Positions 11,944-22,425 of a stretch of 64,000 nt of DNA are shown piece by piece. Origin of the DNA: Liquidambar formosana (taxonomy: Eukaryota; Streptophyta; Magnoliopsida; Saxifragales; Altingiaceae). The position numbers and the translations under genes are program-made. A model generated the notes under the pieces. That model made no database searches. It was not told the DNA's origin and saw nothing but the letters and a program-made list of their open reading frames with translations. How positions within the stretch are numbered: position 1 is the first letter of the stretch; each line of letters starts with the position of its first letter. Location of the stretch: positions 24,639,607-24,703,606 of the forward strand of contig CM077832.1 in assembly GCA_039720395.1 (NCBI GenBank), read 5' to 3'.

Positions 11944-12571
11944 TTTTGACTTCAGCTCCCCAAGAGAATATCTGAAAACCATTTAAACAATTTGCAATCC
12001 TGCACACTGTGCAATGAGGGAAAGATAAGAACAAGGAATAAGGAAATAGTATATGGTAACCAGAAAATAATAAATGCCAATACAAAGAACTGATAGGATT
12101 CCTATCAGTTCCGTTAAATAACAGAAGTGATAGGATTTCCTAACCCGTATCCTTTCTTTAAAAAATAATAATAAGAATAAAATCTCAGAGTTAAGTCCTC
12201 CTTGAGTGCCAACGATATGCAATATATAAGATGGATAACAGCTTCTAATGTTTAGGGTAAACAATATTCCCGACAATTTTAGTCAGAGATGCCACAAGGA
12301 AAAAAAGAAAAAAAAAAATAAGGGGAAGGTGATGAAGAAAAATGCATGAGCATATTGCTTAACTGCTATTTTTAATTGGACCTTGAATAGGAATATAAGA
12401 AAAACTTCTAAACTTTCAAAGTAGAAGTTGGCGGAAAAAGTAATAAGCTTTCCACATTCAATAATCAAAATTCCACATTGTAAAGAATTTATGATAGAAA
12501 CACAAAAATAATGAAGCTACTATTATGACTTCCAATCCTAAAGGTTATGTCTTGGAGTTTGTGTTACATCA
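11944..12571 (-). promoter_or_regulatory. 5' leader and putative UTR intron of the F-box/kelch gene
   Basis: Bases 11944-11971 are the probable 5'-UTR part of the coding exon. A polypyrimidine/AG acceptor (minus strand GGTTTTCAG) ends at 11972. Beyond it the sequence is AT-rich with no coding signal, consistent with intron. The first non-coding exon and the transcription start were not located. Confidence 0.45.
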
Positions 12572-13022
12572 ATCTAGGCGCTTTTGGTGTATTAGTCAAT
12601 GTTCATACCATTTGGTATCAGAGCAGGATTCATGTCTCCAATTTGTGTCACAAAGAGGGTTACCTCGAACAAAGTGCGGGCCATCCCAAAGGGCTACTGG
12701 TGGGAGGAGTGAAACCTACCTAGAGTGAGAGCCGCAGAGAACATTGGTTGTAGAAGAGTGTTACGATCCTAAAGATATATGACTTTGATTCAAAGTAATC
12801 CACTAGTCGTAGGAACTTTGGCCTATTTGTCAAGGTTTGTACCATTTGGTATTAGAGCAGGTTCCACACACTTTGAGTGAGTCATGGAGAAGGTTACTTA
12901 GAGCAAAATGTGAAGCATCACAAAGGGAATAAGGGCTACCTACTAATAGAGTCAAAGCTACCTATAGAGAGCCACCAAGGACGTTAGTTACAAAAGCGTA
13001 GAGGTCTGTTACAACCCTAGAG
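12572..13022 (+). repeat. 230-bp repeat with tRNA-like boxes, units a and b
   Basis: Two diverged tandem units (about 12572-12795 and 12796-13022) each contain ACCATTTGGTAT(C/T)AGAGCAGG, with copies 237 bp apart (12609 and 12846). Both units continue with a shared GGTTACYT ... AAAG(T/G)GCGGGCCATCCCAAAGGG-like block. GGTATCAGAGCAGG resembles a pol III A box or a tRNA-Met primer-site motif. No gene is present. Confidence 0.6.
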
Positions 13023-13331
13023 GTTAATTAGGTGTCCAAGATGGGACAGGTCAAACCGAGAACTGAACCAAATCGACCTCAATGTATACTTTTTCGGGGC
13101 TGGTCCAATTTGGGGTTGTCCGTTGTATGTATAGTTTTTGTTGATCTTTTGGAGGAGCTCTCATCCTCCTATTTTTTTGTATGTTTCTCTTCTGTGTATT
13201 AATAAAAAAAACTTTTTGTTTCTTATCAAAATAAAATATAAAAAAATGAAGGAACCAAAAAATCCGGTTCAATTCTAGTTTGGGGATTTGGTTCCCCTAA
13301 ACCAACCTGAGAAGCAACCCTATGCAGTAAG

Positions 13332-13335
<4 letters not shown>

Positions 13336-13394
<59 letters not shown>
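13336..13394. repeat. (TA)n(GA)n compound microsatellite
   Basis: A run of TA dinucleotides passes directly into GA dinucleotides. Between 13030 and 13335, degenerate AACCGAAC/GGTTTGG blocks suggest a further worn hAT MITE. Confidence 0.8.
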
Positions 13395-13506
13395 TAAGAC
13401 ATAGCAATCTACATGATGTCTGACTAATGGTGCAGTAACTTATAATAATAGGCCCTCATTCAAATAATATTATTCTCTCATTTATCTTTCCTTCTAATAT
13501 TGAAAC

Positions 13507-14202
13507 TAGGGGTGTTAATGGTTTTGGTTAAAACCGAGAACCAAACCGAACCGGGCAGTTTGGTTTGGTTTTTTTGTCATTAGGTTTGGTTATGGTTTTA
13601 ATTTTAGAAAACCGAACTCAATTGGTTTGGTTTTGGTTTTCAGTTTTAAAAAACCAAACCAAACCGAAAAAACCGAAAAATATATAATATATATATATAA
13701 TTTTATATATATTATATATATTATATATATAAACTTAAAGTTTGTAAATTCCCAATTCTAATAAGGGTAAAATAGGAAATTGGCCTGTTTTGTTGATTTT
13801 AAGTTTCTTATTGTTTTCCCTTTTTTAGATTAGCATGTATTAAACTAGCTATTAATGTTGTGTGTATTAATGTTGTGTGAGATATTGACATATTGATATA
13901 TGTCAATATGTTTCTATTTTGATACAATGTTTGTTTTTTTTAGTTGCTAATGTAATGCTTTTATTAAAAATGTTTTTATTTCGAGTTTGGCATGTCCTTT
14001 TTTTCATTTTCAATTATTTGTTGTTACTTGATAGGTTAAAACCGAAACCGAACCGAACCATACCGAAATATAATGGTTTGGTTTGGTTTGGTTTTTTTAT
14101 AGTATGGTTTGGTTTTGGTTTGGGAGGAACAAAACCGAAATATAATGGTTTGGTTTGAAATCTCCCCTAAAACCAAACCGAACCGAACCATTAACACCCC
14201 TA
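13507..14202. mobile_element. hAT MITE, TIR TAGGGGTGTTAATGGTT, 8-bp TSD
   Basis: The ends TAGGGGTGTTAATGG and CCATTAACACCCCTA are perfect inverted repeats. The flanking 8-mers ATTGAAAC (13499-13506) and ATTAAAAC (14203-14210) match at seven of eight bases, as expected for a hAT target duplication. Subterminal blocks of AACCGAACCAAACC and its complement are repeated many times, with a TA-rich centre. The open frame at 13919-14158 is repeat-derived. No transposase is present, so the element is non-autonomous. Confidence 0.82.
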
Positions 14203-14524
14203 ATTAAAACCCTAACAGGAAAATCTAATAGAGTTTTATAATCTTATTCATCCTCTAATTCCATTTTCAGAACCAAAAATTTAAGGAAGTTAGGGCTTCG
14301 CCTACAAATCTAATGATCCAAAGGAATTGAAAGATTTTTCATTAATTTAATATGCAAGTTTTTAAAAGGCTTAAAGTAACTCATAGCGCAGGCCACCCCA
14401 AGAATGGAACTGAACCAACCCAACCTTAGTCCATATTGGTTTGGTTTGGTACTTGGATAACCTGAGTCCAGTTTTGATTTGATCATAGATTGAACCAAGT
14501 TGCACCCCTTTCAATAATGCTCTA

Positions 14525-14972
14525 ATTTGACACATTCCATCAGTCATGGGGCTTTTGGCATAATGGTCAGGGTTCATAAGTGAAGGTTACCTAAGAGTGA
14601 AAGTCGCCAATGATTTTGGCTGAGGAAGTATGGTGGTCTGCTATGATGCTAAAGGTTATAGGGCTTTGATTTGATGTGTTCCATCAGCCTTGCGCTTTTA
14701 GCATATTGCTCAAGGCTTCTTACATTTGGCTTTAGAGCAAGTTCCACATCTCTTGTTCAAATCATGAAGGCCCCCTTGAGCAGAGTTCGACCCATGCCAC
14801 ATGGAAAAGGAGCCACTTGGACTGGAGTGTAGGCTACCTACCAATGATGCTGGCTGCGGAAGCGTGGTGGTCTGCTATGACCCTAAAGCTTATAGGGCTT
14901 TGATTTGACGAGTTCCATCAATCTTCGGGCCTTAGGTCTATTGGTCAAGGTTTTTGCTATCTGCATGTGTAT
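14525..14972 (+). repeat. 230-bp repeat with tRNA-like boxes, units c to e
   Basis: This continues the array at 12572-13022. Units start near 14525, 14678 and 14909, each opening with GTTCCATCARYCTT and a GGTCAAGG block. Unit d keeps ATTTGGCTTTAGAGCAAG, followed by TTGTTCAAATCATG, a B-box-like match. Unit e is cut short. The interval between the two halves is filled by hAT-type MITE DNA. Confidence 0.55.
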
Positions 14973-16010
14973 ATTAATATTTTTGTAGTTCAATACAATA
15001 CAACCATTCTTATCAAGAGACTGTCCACAATATTTTTCTTTTTGTTCCTGATACTCACTACCAAAACTGATACATTATCTCAATGAGTAGTATAGATTCG
15101 GATAAAAGTAAGAGGCACAGAGAACAACACCCAACCCCCCCCCCCCCCCCCCAAAAAAAAAAAAAAGGTTACAAATATTCAGAAATAACTTGTCTTTCAT
15201 CATCAATTATGCATAATGGCACCATTTGTTTCGATGGAAAATTATTTAGGGAAAATATTTTCCAAGTTTTTAAGTGTATAAGAACATTATTTTCCCAAAT
15301 CAAACTAAGGAGACATAATAAATGGAGACTTGAAAGAAAATCTCCCCATAGAAACAAAAGTTGGAGGAAATATTTTCTGTTAAAACAAACAGATTCTTAA
15401 GACTCTATTTATCTCTCCATGGATGTATAACCGTAAATAATATGAAGCCTCTATAGATAGCTTTGGTAATATATCTTTACACCTGACATCTCCTTTCGTT
15501 TCTCCCGGGAAATACTTGCTCGGAATTATTTTCCGCCAAAACGAAAAAGGGCCCCCCCGCCCCCAGAAACCAGAAAATTAAACACAAGTAAATAATGCGA
15601 GCATTTATCTATAAACAGATATGTGAAATTTAATTATGAGGAACAAAAAAGTCAACACCTTTGATTGGATCGAAGCTGCAAAAGGGGGATCACCGCCGAT
15701 CCGGTCGCCGGTATCCCGCTTACTCTCTCTCCCTATCTCTCTCTCTAGGCTTCAGCTTATTCATTCATTCATATATATATATATATGAGATCTTCACCTA
15801 CCGTCTCTCTCTAAGCTTCAGCATTCTCATCCATTTACGAGCTTGAGGAAGGTGATCTTTATATTCTTTCTCTCTCTCTCTCTAAAATGATAAAATCTCT
15901 CTCACTAAAGTGACAGATGTTTGTCATTTTAAACCCAAAATTTTTATTCTAACGCTATAATTCACCGCATTGTAAATGGGCTTTTTGACCAGTCACCACT
16001 CCACACCCCG

Positions 16011-16046
<36 letters not shown>

Positions 16047-16820
16047 ATAACATAGGATCTCGCGGGCCTCCTGCCTTCGTTTACTTCCACGTCACATCTC
16101 TTCACTACCTCCGCTTCTATAGATACACTAGCTTCCAACCTGTCCACTGCACATATATATACCCAAAACGCAAAATGATATACAGGTCTAATGAGTTAAC
16201 CTAACAAGTTGGCCTACATCCATTTAAGGTATTATCTTTTAAGTAGTTATTTTTTACATCCCACGATTCTAAGGATTCATTCAATATTTAATATATAAGT
16301 TCCATGATTTGCTGAAAATCAAACGTTTTTTCCTATTATTGTAACCATCTCTTTTTTCCACAATCTCTTATGCGTTTTATTTTCACCATTGTAGTCCTCT
16401 CGCTTTCTTCCACAAACCAACTATTTCTACATTTATTTCAGATGCAATCAGGTATGTGTGTAGTGTTATGTTTTTGTAGGTGTTCGAATGGTTTGTTTAT
16501 CATCTTAGCATATCTCCTAATAACTTGGTATATCTTTTAATAACTTTGTAACTTAATAAATCTAAAAGGGTATCTCCTAATAACTTAGGGTCCTCCTATG
16601 AAGAAAAAAGAAAAAATAATTTACAAATCCAATAGCAACAAAGGCAGGAAGATTGGGTCTACTAAGCAGAGACATAGGTGGTGCAAATGATTGAATAAGT
16701 TGGGTGCAATGTTTTTAAAGGAAGTACTTATAGTTTGATTTTGTTGTTCCTATCATTTTTTTTTCCTAGTAAGTGCATTTTCGGCCTTGTAATTGAATCC
16801 ATTTTTTTATTTTTGTCGAA
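14973..16820. other. Gene-free stretch with microsatellites
   Basis: No gene was recognised. Contents are a C-run then A-run at 15129-15167, a self-complementary block around 15225-15390 (GAAAATATTTTCC pairs with GGAAATATTTTC) that may be a decayed MITE, and several (CT)n tracts at 15720-15750, 15868-15885 and 16014-16042. Confidence 0.5.
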
Positions 16821-17160
16821 GACAACTTAATAAATTAATCTTGGTAACTCGATACTACAGACACACGATAACTTGATAACTTAGATATCTTATTAACCTC
16901 ACACAATTTTATTTTTTTTCCTAGGGAGTGGGGTGGTTTAAGACAACTTAATAAATTAATCTTGGAAACTTAATACTATAGACACGTGATAACTTGATAA
17001 CTTGATATTTTATTAACCTCACACAATTTTTTTTCCTAAGAGGTTGGGGGAGGGGGGGGGGGGGATTAAGACAGCTTAATAAATTAATCTTGGTAACTCA
17101 ATACTACAAACACGCGATAACTTGATAACTTGATATCTTATTAACCTCACCCAATTTTTT
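16821..17160. repeat. ~120-bp tandem repeat, three units
   Basis: Units begin GACA(A/G)CTTAATAAATTAATC at 16821, 16942 and 17070 (periods 121 and 128). Each runs through ACACGCGATAACTTGATAAC to ATTAACCTCAC. Length differences come from G- or T-runs between units. No coding potential. Confidence 0.85.
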
Positions 17161-18206
17161 TTTTAGGCAAGTTCTCTTAGCCTAAGTAATTCTCACAAAC
17201 CACGAGGAATTAGCCATGTGACAACTTGATAACTTGAAGTGGAGGCAAATGAAGCTGGAAAAGTGCATAATGTTCTTTTCAGAACTCACAAACCACGAGG
17301 AATTAGCCATGCTCACAAACCAAACCATAAATCATCCCAACTTTTGAAGTGGAGACTTTATACTCCATAATAATTTCAACTAGTAATAATTATATGTAAC
17401 AAAGACTGGTAGCTAATAAAACTCATGATAAATACTTAAGATAATAACTTAATTAAAAGTTGAGTGCAACAGTCAAACAATAATTTCTGCATTCAAACGA
17501 TACAATATGCCAATCTTTCTCAAAAAATTATGTTTCAGTGGATATCACCCATCCCAGATTAGTTCTAAGGACACATGAACATATCAAAAAAAACAAACAA
17601 AAAAAAAAAAAAAAAAAAAGGCCATCGAGCACAAAAAACAAGTGGAAAACAGCCTACCTCTAAGTTTTACGGCTTTAGCAGTTCGACGCCATGAATTTGT
17701 TCACAAAATTGTGGATTATTTCCATATGGAATGCATTGCAATCATCGGTAAAGAAACTAGTATAACTTAATAAAATAGAAGATAACTAGAGAAATAAGAC
17801 TATGTTTAAGAGGAGAAGCAAGAGACCCAGAGAACAATGGTCTTTTAATAACTTGAGTTTGATGAAGGACAACCATAAAAACCAATGAACCAAAGAGTGA
17901 TGGGGGAGCCTACAAATGATGGGTTCTCTAAAAAGGTAATTTGTTTGAAGAAGGAATGAAACGTTTGGTTCATGATTTTCACGCTAAAAAATGGTAAGGG
18001 TTTTTTTTTTTTTTTTGGTTCAAAAAAATGGTAAGGGTTGGTTATTGAGTGATTGTGGGGGGCAAATTTTAGGGGATTTAGGAATTTTAGTTTATCTTTT
18101 CATTTTTTTAAGAGACCAATAGAAATACTCCACATCAGTAGGTTATCCTAGTAGGTCTATGGAGTAGTCCCATATAGAAGAACTCTTTCAAAACACATAT
18201 AATGCT
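17161..18206. other. Gene-free stretch
   Basis: A direct repeat of CTCACAAACCACGAGGAATTAGCCATG occurs in two pieces (about 17194 and 17285). Poly(A) near 17600 and poly(T) near 18001 are present. Nothing coding was seen. Confidence 0.4.
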
Positions 18207-19332
18207 CAGATTTATTTATAAAATTAATATTATTAAAAAAATTAAAATTTTAATAGAATATTTATTTTCTAAAATCGTAAAATGCATTTGTTAATATAAT
18301 ATGTCAATTAAATTTTAAAAATATAGACAAAAATAAATCATTTTAATGGTAGAAACTTATAAAAAAATGTATTTGATGTAATGTTAGCGTAATATATCAC
18401 ACAAAATTTATGTATACTTCCAAAAAGGATAAATTATTTAGAAAAAAATAATTTAATGGTGGAAGCTTGTAAAAAATCGAAGGAAGTAATGCGTTATAGT
18501 ATTTGGTGGAAAAAGATTAAGACTCTCTAGAGCCTAATCCATCCCATGATCATGGTTTTGATATGTTAGTACGTATTCAGGTATATCGCGCTTTCTTTTT
18601 TAATCATCATTGTCTCTATTTGTCTCTCTTTCTGATTATAACTATTTTTAATTTCATATGTTCAATTTTTGGGAGAGAAGATGAATAGGCATAAAAAAAA
18701 CGAAAAATATGGTACAATCTATTGAGTTTTGATTGAACATTGTACAGTGCACGTTTTCCGATTCTCCCACATGAAAACAAAAAGATATGTAGTATACATC
18801 AAGCATCAACCTACCTATATCGCGTGAAAAAAGAGCAGTGAACACCCAAAAAAAAAAAAAAAACAATTAGAGAAATTATCTGGAGAAATTACCTTTTGGT
18901 GATCACTTCCCAACTTAATACCAAACAAAGAAAATTAGTAGTCCTTTTGAATCACATGTACAATCGATTTGTAGCAAGTTGGGAGATAATATTCTTTCTT
19001 TGGTATTAAGTTAGAAAGTGATCACTAAAAAAGTAATTTCCTCAAAAGTCACAAAGTAACTTACTTTTTGGGAAATTACTTTTGAGTGAATATTTCCCAA
19101 TTTAATACAAAACAAAGAAAATTGATAGTTATTTTGATGAAAGTATACAGTTAATTTATAACAAGTTGACAGACATTATTCCTTTTGTTGGTATTAGGTT
19201 AGAAAGGGGCACTAAAATGTAATATGTCCTTTTTTCTCCAACATGTTCTATCGTTCAACATGTGATTTGAAAAAAGAAATGAAAATTTATAAATTTGACA
19301 CATGGCATCACCAAGGCTCATTTCCTCTGTTA
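18207..19332 (-). mobile_element. Decayed non-autonomous Helitron, copy 1
   Basis: It is collinear with copy 2 but worn: the A+T-rich 3' interior (18207-18420) aligns with 19370-19560, and the 5' end (minus strand ACAGAGGAAATGAGCC) matches the other copies. The terminal hairpin and CTAG are not recognisable here, and part of the interior is missing. It abuts copy 2 directly at 19333-19343. Confidence 0.6.
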
Positions 19333-19343
19333 TATATATAGTA

Positions 19344-21314
19344 CTAGCTTTAGAACCCGTGCGACGCACAGATTAATTTATAAAAAATAATATTATTAGT
19401 AAATTAAAATTTTAACATAACACTTATTCTCTAAAATAGTAAAATGTATTCGTTAATATAATATGTCAATTAAATTGAAAAGATATAGACAAAAATAAAT
19501 AAAATAGTTTAATCAAAATAATCTTTAGTGTGATGTTAGCATAATGTATTACACAAAATTTAATTATACTACCGAAAAAGATAAATTATTTTGAAAAACA
19601 ATTAATTTAATGGTAGAAACTTGTAAAAAATAAAAGAACTGATATGTTATGATATTTGGTGGAAAAATATTAAAATTTTCTAGAGCCTAGCCATCCCACA
19701 ATCATGGTTTTAACATGTTGGTATATACCAAAGCAAGTATAACTGTTGAAGGTGTCCCAAAATTCGACGGTGGAGATTGTAAAATGCATGACAATGATGA
19801 ATTTTGGCTTTTTATGAGGTTTCGAGTGGGTTTTACAAAGAGTGAAAAATCATGGGGAAAAATATCAAAAATATGTTTAAGATTAGAATATAAAAAGATG
19901 AGAGAAAAGTATAGACTAAGAAAGAGAATAGGAGAAAAATCCAGAAGAAGAAGAAAATAAGGGAAAATATAAATCTTTTCAACTTATGTAATTAACCATA
20001 TGGAAGAATTTTGATTAAAATAGATTTTTTTTTTTTTTTTTTTTTTTTGTGTTGGAAGCAAATCGGGAGAATCTGAAAATTTTGGCGAATTGTGTTTTCT
20101 TTTTTAACCCTCATTTCCTCTGTTTATCTCTCTTTTTAATTATGATTATTTATAATTTTATACTTTTAATTTTTAGCAGGGGAAATGAATAGGCATAAAG
20201 AAAACAGAAAAATATAGTATAGTCTATTAAGTTTTGGTTAAACATTGTATAGTGTGGGTTTTCTAATCCTCCCACATAAAAACAAAGAGATATGTAATGA
20301 ACACCAAGCTTACCTCCACCGTGTGAGAAAGAGCAAGTAATACCAAAAAAAAAAAAAAAAAGTGAGGAATTTATCTTTTGGTGACCACTTTCCAACTTGA
20401 TACCAAACAAAGAAAGTTAGTAATCCTTTTGAAGTACTTATCAAGTCAATTTGTAACAAGTTGACAGACAATATCTTTTATTTGGTATTAAGTTAGAAAG
20501 TGATCACAAAAGTAGTTTGTAGTTTTCCTAGAAGTCACTAAAAGTAACCTTTTGGAAAAATTACATTTTAGTGATTGCTTCCTAACTTAATATGAAACAA
20601 TGGAAGTTAGTTGTCATTTTGTGCACATTGGTAGTCAATTTGTAGTAAGTTGACAGATAATATCCTTTTCTTGAATTAGGTTGGAAAGCATTATTAAAAG
20701 GTAATTTTACCAAAAAAGCTATCTCCCGCTGCCACTGCCCACTGTTTCAACATGTGAAAGGGAGGAAAAAAAAAATCCTATGTTGAGACGTGGCAATAAA
20801 AAAATTACTTTTTAGTGACTGCTTCCTAACTTAATACGGAAACAATGAAAGTTAGTTGTCATTTTGGCGCACATTAGTAGTTAATTTGTAGTAAGTTGGC
20901 AGATAGTATCCTTTTTCTTGGAATTAGGTTGAAAAACCTTTACTAAAAGGTAATTTTACCAAAAAACTTTCTCTCGTTGCCACTGTTTCAGCATGTGAAA
21001 GGAAAAAAGAAATCCTATTGACACGTGGCAATAAAAAAATTACATTTTAGTGACTGCTTCCTAACTTAATACGGAAACAATAGAAGTTAGTTATCATTTT
21101 GGCGCAAATTGGTAGGCAATTTGTAGTAAGTTGACAAATAATATCTTTTTATTAGAATTAGGTTAGAAAAGCGTTCCTAAAAGGTAATTTTACCAAAAAA
21201 CTTTCTCCCACTACTACTGTTTCAGCATGTGAAAGGACAAAAAAAAATAAATAAATAAAAATAAAATCCTATGTTGACACGTGGCACAAACAATTCCCTT
21301 TCCTCTGTTTTAGA
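19344..21314 (-). mobile_element. Non-autonomous Helitron, copy 2
   Basis: On the minus strand the element begins TCTAAAACAGAGGA after an A (21315) and ends CTAG (19347-19344) before a T. Eleven bases inside the CTAG lies a hairpin GTGCG-A-CGCAC (19359-19369). A|TC...hairpin...CTAG|T is the diagnostic Helitron architecture. No Rep/helicase frame exists; the 81-codon frame at 19715-19960 has no counterpart in the other copies. A 240-bp internal tandem repeat expands the 5' half. It is mobilised, if at all, by an autonomous Helitron elsewhere. Confidence 0.82.
20558..21270. repeat. ~240-bp internal tandem repeat of Helitron copy 2
   Basis: Three units start AAATTACWTTTTAGTGAYTGCTT at about 20558, 20802 and 21037. 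Each includes TTTGTAGTAAGTTG, GGTAATTTTACCAAAAAA and CAYGTGAAAGG. Copy 3 has fewer units, so length variation among copies is due to this array. Confidence 0.8.
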
Positions 21315-21342
21315 TATATATAATAGATATAGATATATATGC

Positions 21343-21514
21343 GATTATGTTCCCACCAGCACATGTTGACATAAATAATATCAACACCATGCATTGTGGG
21401 TTGTACCTTACATTAATCTAATGTACCTCACAACTTACTAATGTACACGGTACAACTCTCAATGCGGATGTTGATGTAAGTTATGTCAGCAAGTGCTTAT
21501 CAGATCATCATCCT
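21343..21514 (+). mobile_element. Palindromic TA-associated element, copy 3
   Basis: It starts GATTATGTTCCCACCAGCAC and ends CAGATCATCATCCTA inside a TA tract. Two TGATATAA/TTATATCA-type palindromes and the inner TTGTACCTT ... GGTACAACTC inverted repeat are present, somewhat mutated. Confidence 0.6.
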
Positions 21515-21540
21515 ATATATATATATATATTGTTATATTG

Positions 21541-21707
21541 TTATATTCCCATCAGCACGTATTGATATAAGTTATATTAGCATTATGCATTGGGGTAGTA
21601 CTTCTTATATTGGTCCAATGTACCTCATATCCCACTAATACATAAGGTACAACTCCCAATGCAGATGTTGATATGACTTATATCAACTTACCTGATCATC
21701 ATCCTAT
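21541..21707 (+). mobile_element. Palindromic TA-associated element, copy 4
   Basis: It has the same order as copy 3: TATTCCCATCAGCACG, palindrome, GCATTGGGG block, GGTCCAATGTACCTCAT centre, complementary block, palindrome, CCTGATCATCATCCTA. It is flanked by TA repeats. Confidence 0.6.
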
Positions 21708-21730
21708 AGAGAGAGATATATATATATAAT

Positions 21731-21903
21731 GGATGATGATCAAGTAAGCACGTACTGATATAACTTATATCAACACTCGCATTGTGAGTTGTACCTTGTG
21801 GATTAATGGGATATGAGGTATATTAGATCAATACAAGGGGTACAACCTCCAATGCATGGTGCTGATATAACTTATATCAACATGTGCTGATGGGAATATA
21901 ACC
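21731..21903 (-). mobile_element. Palindromic TA-associated element, copy 5
   Basis: Reverse orientation: it opens GATGATGATCAAGTAAGCAC and closes GTGCTGATGGGAATATAACC. Both 17-bp palindromes are intact (TGATATAACTTATATCA). Confidence 0.65.
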
Positions 21904-21929
21904 GATAATATAATAATAATATATATAAT

Positions 21930-22089
21930 CCTAGTTGTTGATATAAATTATATTAGTATAATGCATTGAGATTTGTGTCCCGTGCACTGCTCCAATATAC
22001 TTCATAATTCATTAATGCATGAAATACAATTATCAATGCGGGTGTTGACAAAAGTTATATCAATATGTGCTCACCTGATCATCAACCTA
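21930..22089 (+). mobile_element. Palindromic TA-associated element, copy 6
   Basis: A worn forward copy whose left end lacks the ATGTTCCCATCAGC part. It ends GTGCTCACCTGATCATCAACCTA before a TA tract. Confidence 0.5.
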
Positions 22090-22425
22090 TATATATATAT
22101 ATTTCTTTTTTTTTTTTTTTGTATCAATGCAGGTGTTGATATTTCCCTTTTTATGAGGTACAGCAACTGCAGTTTGATTTGGATGTCGCCCATCAACTTT
22201 GATCACAAAGAAAGAATCTATCCATATTGTGAGTCTACTTCCAATTTGAATGCCGTCTCCATCTCCGACAACATGAGTTACAAAGAGGTCAAACAAAGGG
22301 CCAATTGAATTTTACTCAAAGGCATGCGTTATTGTTTTGAGAAAGGGAAAAAATTCCATTAAGTGGGTGACTAGCGCGTTTGCTTGTAGGCTATAATATT
22401 GGCATATAAATATCTATTATATATA

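Noticed and set aside
12609..12623. TGGTATCAGAGCAGG as a copia primer-binding site
   Set aside because: It recurs as part of a 230-bp repeat and no LTR end precedes it.
19715..19960. 81-codon basic open frame
   Set aside because: It lies inside non-autonomous Helitron copy 2 and the matching part of copy 3 does not keep the frame.
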